Part shown: positions 61,215-64,000 of the stretch, piece after piece
Layout: every line of letters begins with the position of its first letter
Numbering within the stretch: position 1 is the first letter of the stretch
DNA from: Flavobacterium sp. SH_e
GTDB lineage: Bacteria; Bacteroidota; Bacteroidia; Flavobacteriales; Flavobacteriaceae
Reading direction: 5' to 3'
DNA: 64,000 nt
Assembly (NCBI RefSeq): GCF_025717045.1
Contig: NZ_JAOVZN010000006.1
Coordinates: 336,269-400,268, forward strand
Notes under the pieces: model-generated
Database searches by the model: none
Seen by the model: the letters and a program-made list of their open reading frames with translations, nothing else
What the model was told of the DNA's origin: nothing
Program-made: the position numbers and the translations under genes

Positions 61215-62285
61215 ATGGCAACGAAATTATTTTCTCCGCTCACTATAAAAAAAATTATTTTAAAAAATAGAATTACAATCTCGCCAATGTGCCAATATTC
61301 TGCAATTGATGGATTTGCAAATGATTGGCATCTCGTTCATTTAGGAAGCCGTGCAACTGGCGGAGCTGGTCTTATTATTCAGGAAGCAACAGCAGTTTCT
61401 CCAGAAGCCAGAATTTCTCCTTCAGATCTTGGAATCTGGAAAGATGAACATATCGAAAAATTAAAACAAATCAATGCATTTATTGTTTCTCAAAATTCAA
61501 TTCCGGGAATCCAGTTAGCACATGCGGGAAGAAAAGCAAGTGTTTCGGCTCCTTGGCTTGGAAATAAAAAATTAGATTTCGCTCAAGGCGGATGGCAGAC
61601 TGTTGCGCCAAGTGCTATTCCGTATCACGATGACGAACCATTTCTTCCAGAAGCTTTAGATAAAAACGGAATTAAAAAAGTGATTTCTGATTTTAAAACA
61701 GCAACGAAAAGAGTGGTGGAAGCAGGATATCAGGTTTTAGAAGTTCATGCGGCTCATGGTTATTTACTGCACCAGTTTTTGTCTCCTTTAACGAATGTAA
61801 GAACAGATGAATATGGCGGAAGTTTCGAAAACAGAATCCGTTTTACTTTAGAAGTTGTAGAAGCGGTTCAGTCAGAATGGCCTTTAGATTTGCCTTTGTT
61901 TGTTCGAATTTCGGCAACAGACTGGGCAGAAAATGGTTGGAATCCAGAAGAATCTGTACAGCTTTCTAAAATATTAAAAGAAAAAGGAGTAGATTTAATT
62001 GATGTTTCGTCAGGCGGATTGGTATCGCATCAAAAAATAACATTAGGATCAGGTTATCAGGTTCCTTTTGCGGAAAAAGTAAAACAAGAAGCCAACATTG
62101 CAACAGGCGCAGTCGGACTAATTACAGAAGCCAGACAAGCAGAAGAAATTCTAAATATGGATCAAGCCGATTTAATTTTATTCGCCAGAGAATCTTTGAG
62201 AAACCCAAATTTTCCTTTAGATTTCGCCAAGGCATTAAACGACGAGATTCAATGGCCAAAACAATACGAAAGAGCTAAACTTTAA
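61215..62285 (+). CDS. Old Yellow Enzyme family NADPH dehydrogenase (YqjM/NamA-like)
   Basis: 356 residues, cytoplasmic FMN enzyme that reduces activated C=C bonds. TIKKIILKNRITISPMCQYSA carries the Cys-type FMN loop of the YqjM subclass. Then WHLVHLGSRATGGAGLIIQEATAV, QLAHAGRKAS, and HAAHGYLLHQFLSPLTNVRTDEYGGSFENRIRF with the active-site His and Tyr region. GLI... ILFARESLRNPNFP at the end binds phosphate. Physiological substrate unknown. Confidence 0.92.
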   Translation: MATKLFSPLTIKKIILKNRITISPMCQYSAIDGFANDWHLVHLGSRATGGAGLIIQEATAVSPEARISPSDLGIWKDEHIEKLKQINAFIVSQNSIPGIQLAHAGRKASVSAPWLGNKKLDFAQGGWQTVAPSAIPYHDDEPFLPEALDKNGIKKVISDFKTATKRVVEAGYQVLEVHAAHGYLLHQFLSPLTNVRTDEYGGSFENRIRFTLEVVEAVQSEWPLDLPLFVRISATDWAENGWNPEESVQLSKILKEKGVDLIDVSSGGLVSHQKITLGSGYQVPFAEKVKQEANIATGAVGLITEARQAEEILNMDQADLILFARESLRNPNFPLDFAKALNDEIQWPKQYERAKL

Positions 62286-62296
62286 AATTTTTTTTC

Positions 62297-62345
62297 CGCC
62301 ACAAATTCACGAATTTATTTTTTTGTAATTCGTGAATTCGTGGCG
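62297..62345. repeat. Inverted repeat CGCCACAAATTCACGAATT
   Basis: CGCCACAAATTCACGAATT (62297-62315) pairs with AATTCGTGAATTCGTGGCG (62327-62345), one mismatch. T-rich loop. It fills the gap between two genes on the same strand; dispersed repeat or weak terminator. Confidence 0.65.
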
Positions 62346-62365
62346 AATAAACTAAAACAAAACCA

Positions 62366-63409
62366 ATGCAAAAGATAAAGACAGCATTATTATCATACGG
62401 AATGTCGGGGAAAGTTTTCCATGCTCCGTTTCTAGATATTCACGAAGGATTTGAATTATTAGGTTCTTGGGAAAGAAGCAAAAAATTAATTCAGGAAGAT
62501 TATCCATACGTAAAAAGTTATGCTACCCTAGACGAATTATTAAGCGATGATGTCGATTTGGTAATTGTAAACACTCCAGTTGGAACGCATTACGAATTTG
62601 CTAAAAAAGTTCTTTTAGCAGGAAAACATGCAGTCGTAGAAAAAGCTTTTACAACAACAGTTGCAGAGGCAAAAGAGTTAGCCAAAATTGCAAAAGAAAA
62701 AGGTTTGAAATTGGCTGTTTTCCAGAACAGAAGATGGGACAGCGATTTTAAAACCGTAAAAAAAGTAATTGACGACGGCATTTTAGGAGATTTGGTAGAA
62801 GCAGAATTTCATTTTGACAGATATAATCCGTTATTGAGTCCAAAAGCGCATAAAGAAACAGCAAATGACGGAGCTGGAGTTTTGAAAGATTTGGGTCCGC
62901 ATATTATTGATCAAGCTGTAAGTTTGTTTGGCTGTCCAAAAGCCGTTTTTGGAGACATTCGTGTAACAAGAGAAAACTCAGTTGTAGATGATTGGATCGA
63001 TTTGACTTTGTTTTATTCTAATTTCAGAGTTCGCTTAAAAGCTGGTTTTTTTGTGAGAGAAGCCAATCCTGCATACACCATTCACGGAAAAAAAGGATCT
63101 TTCTTAAAACCTCGCGGAGATGTTCAGGAAGACGATTTGAAAGTTGGAAAAAAACCAAACTTAGAATCTTGGGGAACAGAAGAAGAAAGTTTGCAAGGAC
63201 TTTTACACACTGAAATTGATGGTAAAATTGTGAGAGAAAAAATCCCAACGCTTCAAGGCAATTATTTCAGTTTCTTCGACGGTGTTTACGATTCGATTGC
63301 AAACGATAAAAAAGAGCCTGTTACCGCAGATGAAGGCGTAAAAGTGATGCAGATTATAGAAGCTGCAATTGCGAGTAATGCACAGCAGAAAGTAATAATT
63401 GTACAATAA
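62366..63409 (+). CDS. Gfo/Idh/MocA family oxidoreductase
   Basis: 347 residues. N-terminal Rossmann fold for NAD(P): TALLSYGMSGKVFHAPFL (variant GxxGxxFHxP loop), then DLVIVNTPVGTHYEFAKKVLLAGKHAVVEKAFTTT with the conserved EKxxx Lys. C-terminal alpha/beta domain includes FQNRRWDSDFKTVK and GAGVLKDLGPHIIDQAVSLFG. Close in pattern to the YdgJ/YhhX subgroup. Sugar or cyclitol substrate unknown. Ends in a terminator at 63413. Confidence 0.92.
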   Translation: MQKIKTALLSYGMSGKVFHAPFLDIHEGFELLGSWERSKKLIQEDYPYVKSYATLDELLSDDVDLVIVNTPVGTHYEFAKKVLLAGKHAVVEKAFTTTVAEAKELAKIAKEKGLKLAVFQNRRWDSDFKTVKKVIDDGILGDLVEAEFHFDRYNPLLSPKAHKETANDGAGVLKDLGPHIIDQAVSLFGCPKAVFGDIRVTRENSVVDDWIDLTLFYSNFRVRLKAGFFVREANPAYTIHGKKGSFLKPRGDVQEDDLKVGKKPNLESWGTEEESLQGLLHTEIDGKIVREKIPTLQGNYFSFFDGVYDSIANDKKEPVTADEGVKVMQIIEAAIASNAQQKVIIVQ

Positions 63410-63412
63410 TCA

Positions 63413-63438
63413 AGACGCACAATAGTGCGTTTTTTTTT
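63413..63438 (+). terminator. Intrinsic terminator
   Basis: ACGCAC pairs with GTGCGT around AATA, followed by eight T. Confidence 0.8.
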
Positions 63439-63577
63439 GGTTTCAATTTTAAAAATAATCCCGAAAAGTTGTAATTTTAATAAGATGAATTCAATTGAAA
63501 ACGTGTCAATTTATAAACAATAACGTTGTAAATTGTTTACAGCATCAAGCTTAATGCACTTTGACAAGTGTTTTTAG

Positions 63578-63585
63578 TATTTTTG
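63578..63585 (+). promoter_or_regulatory. -7 box of the MFS transporter gene
   Basis: TATTTTTG, perfect consensus, 24 bp before the ATG at 63609. Two small inverted repeats lie upstream: AAACAAT/ATTGTTT (63515-63538) and CACTT-TGAC-AAGTG (63557-63570). Confidence 0.5.
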
Positions 63586-63608
63586 ACAATATCCAATAAA
63601 AATTTAAT

Positions 63609-64000
63609 ATGCTGATAAATTTTAATCCGTTAGCGCTTTTTCAGACCAAAGGAAAAATCAAGAAAGTATTTAGAGAAGCAAAAGCCTCTTATTTAAACCG
63701 TATTCGTTTTGCCGTTGGAATGTTTTATTTCGGAATGGGTTTAAGTTTTGCTACATGGGCGAGCAGAATTCCAGATATTAAAACGGCTTTAAATTTAAGC
63801 GAAGGAGATTTAGGTTCTATACTTTTTGCGCTTCCAGTTGGACAATTGGCTATCATGCCGTTTTCAGGAAAAATGGTCACAAAATTTGGAAGCCACCGTA
63901 TTCTGATTTTTTCTTTAATAATGTACGTTTTCTGTCTTATCAATTTAGGTTTAGCAACAACGGCATTACAATTATCTCTCGGATTATTTTTGTTTGGTTT
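63609..64000 (+). CDS. MFS transporter, 3' end beyond the window (YbjJ-like)
   Basis: 130 codons visible from ATG 63609. After a basic N-terminus (KGKIKKVFREAKASYLNRIR) come the first membrane helices of a major facilitator: FAVGMFYFGMGLSFATWASRIPDIKTALNLSEGDLGSILFALPVG, then SGKMVTKFGSHRIL and a further helix. The WASRIPDIK...LGSILF pattern resembles the YbjJ-like subgroup. Substrate unknown; it is 40 kb from the arabinose genes, so it is not an obvious arabinose permease. Confidence 0.85.
   Translation, partial: MLINFNPLALFQTKGKIKKVFREAKASYLNRIRFAVGMFYFGMGLSFATWASRIPDIKTALNLSEGDLGSILFALPVGQLAIMPFSGKMVTKFGSHRILIFSLIMYVFCLINLGLATTALQLSLGLFLFG

Overview
This window is chromosomal DNA of a Flavobacterium-like member of the Bacteroidota. 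The evidence is low GC, SusC/SusD proteins, almost no Shine-Dalgarno sequences, and repeated use of the flavobacterial promoter pattern TTG-N17-23-TAnnTTTG. The conserved core blocks acpP-fabF-rnc-(IPExxxVDY)-pyk, prs-rplY-pth-sod and purF-pfkB fit the same group. No prophage, insertion sequence, CRISPR array or rRNA was seen.

Positions 1-24600 hold an L-arabinan/L-arabinose utilization locus. It begins with galK (cut by the left edge) and galM on the minus strand. Two regulators follow: a GntR-type protein with a sugar-binding C-terminal region, and a Nudix-fold AraR-like protein. Then, all on the plus strand, come SusC, SusD, five GH43 proteins, one GH51, one GH127/146-type protein, araB, araD, araA and a lipoprotein aldose 1-epimerase. 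SusC/D should import arabino-oligosaccharides, the GH43 and GH51 enzymes cut alpha-linked arabinan, the GH127 enzyme removes beta-L-arabinofuranose, and AraA/B/D feed arabinose into the pentose phosphate pathway. Two matching inverted repeats (AAGTGT-N7-ACAC) upstream of susC and araB are good AraR operator candidates. No inner-membrane arabinose permease and no hybrid two-component sensor is present.

Positions 24600-43400 are mostly housekeeping: a lipoprotein bracketed by a duplicated terminator, two alpha/beta hydrolases, OsmC, tRNA-Leu, prs, rplY, pth, sod, purF, a PfkB kinase, an ECF sigma factor with a membrane partner, rnhA, purN, acpP, fabF, rnc and pyk. Between sod and purF lies the most unusual element of the window: four tandem small-RNA genes on the minus strand. 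Each has its own -7 box at fixed spacing, a near-invariant 5' hairpin and an intrinsic terminator whose stem covaries between copies under a GNRA loop.

Positions 43400-53600 carry an eight-gene co-directional set of unknown overall function: arylsulfatase, HAD-type lipoprotein, two outer-membrane barrel proteins, DUF2252, DUF4136, a membrane-embedded AraC-type regulator and a BamA/TamA-like barrel. Two identical 22-bp perfect palindromes precede it, exactly 50 bp apart. Positions 53700-59400 hold a C1 peptidase, an AT-rich pentapeptide-like membrane protein, an XRE regulator, a small unknown protein and two tandem secreted paralogs. The window ends with two tRNA-Asn genes, rseP, an Old Yellow Enzyme homologue, a Gfo/Idh/MocA oxidoreductase and the start of an MFS transporter. 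Intergenic spaces contain several families of inverted repeats.
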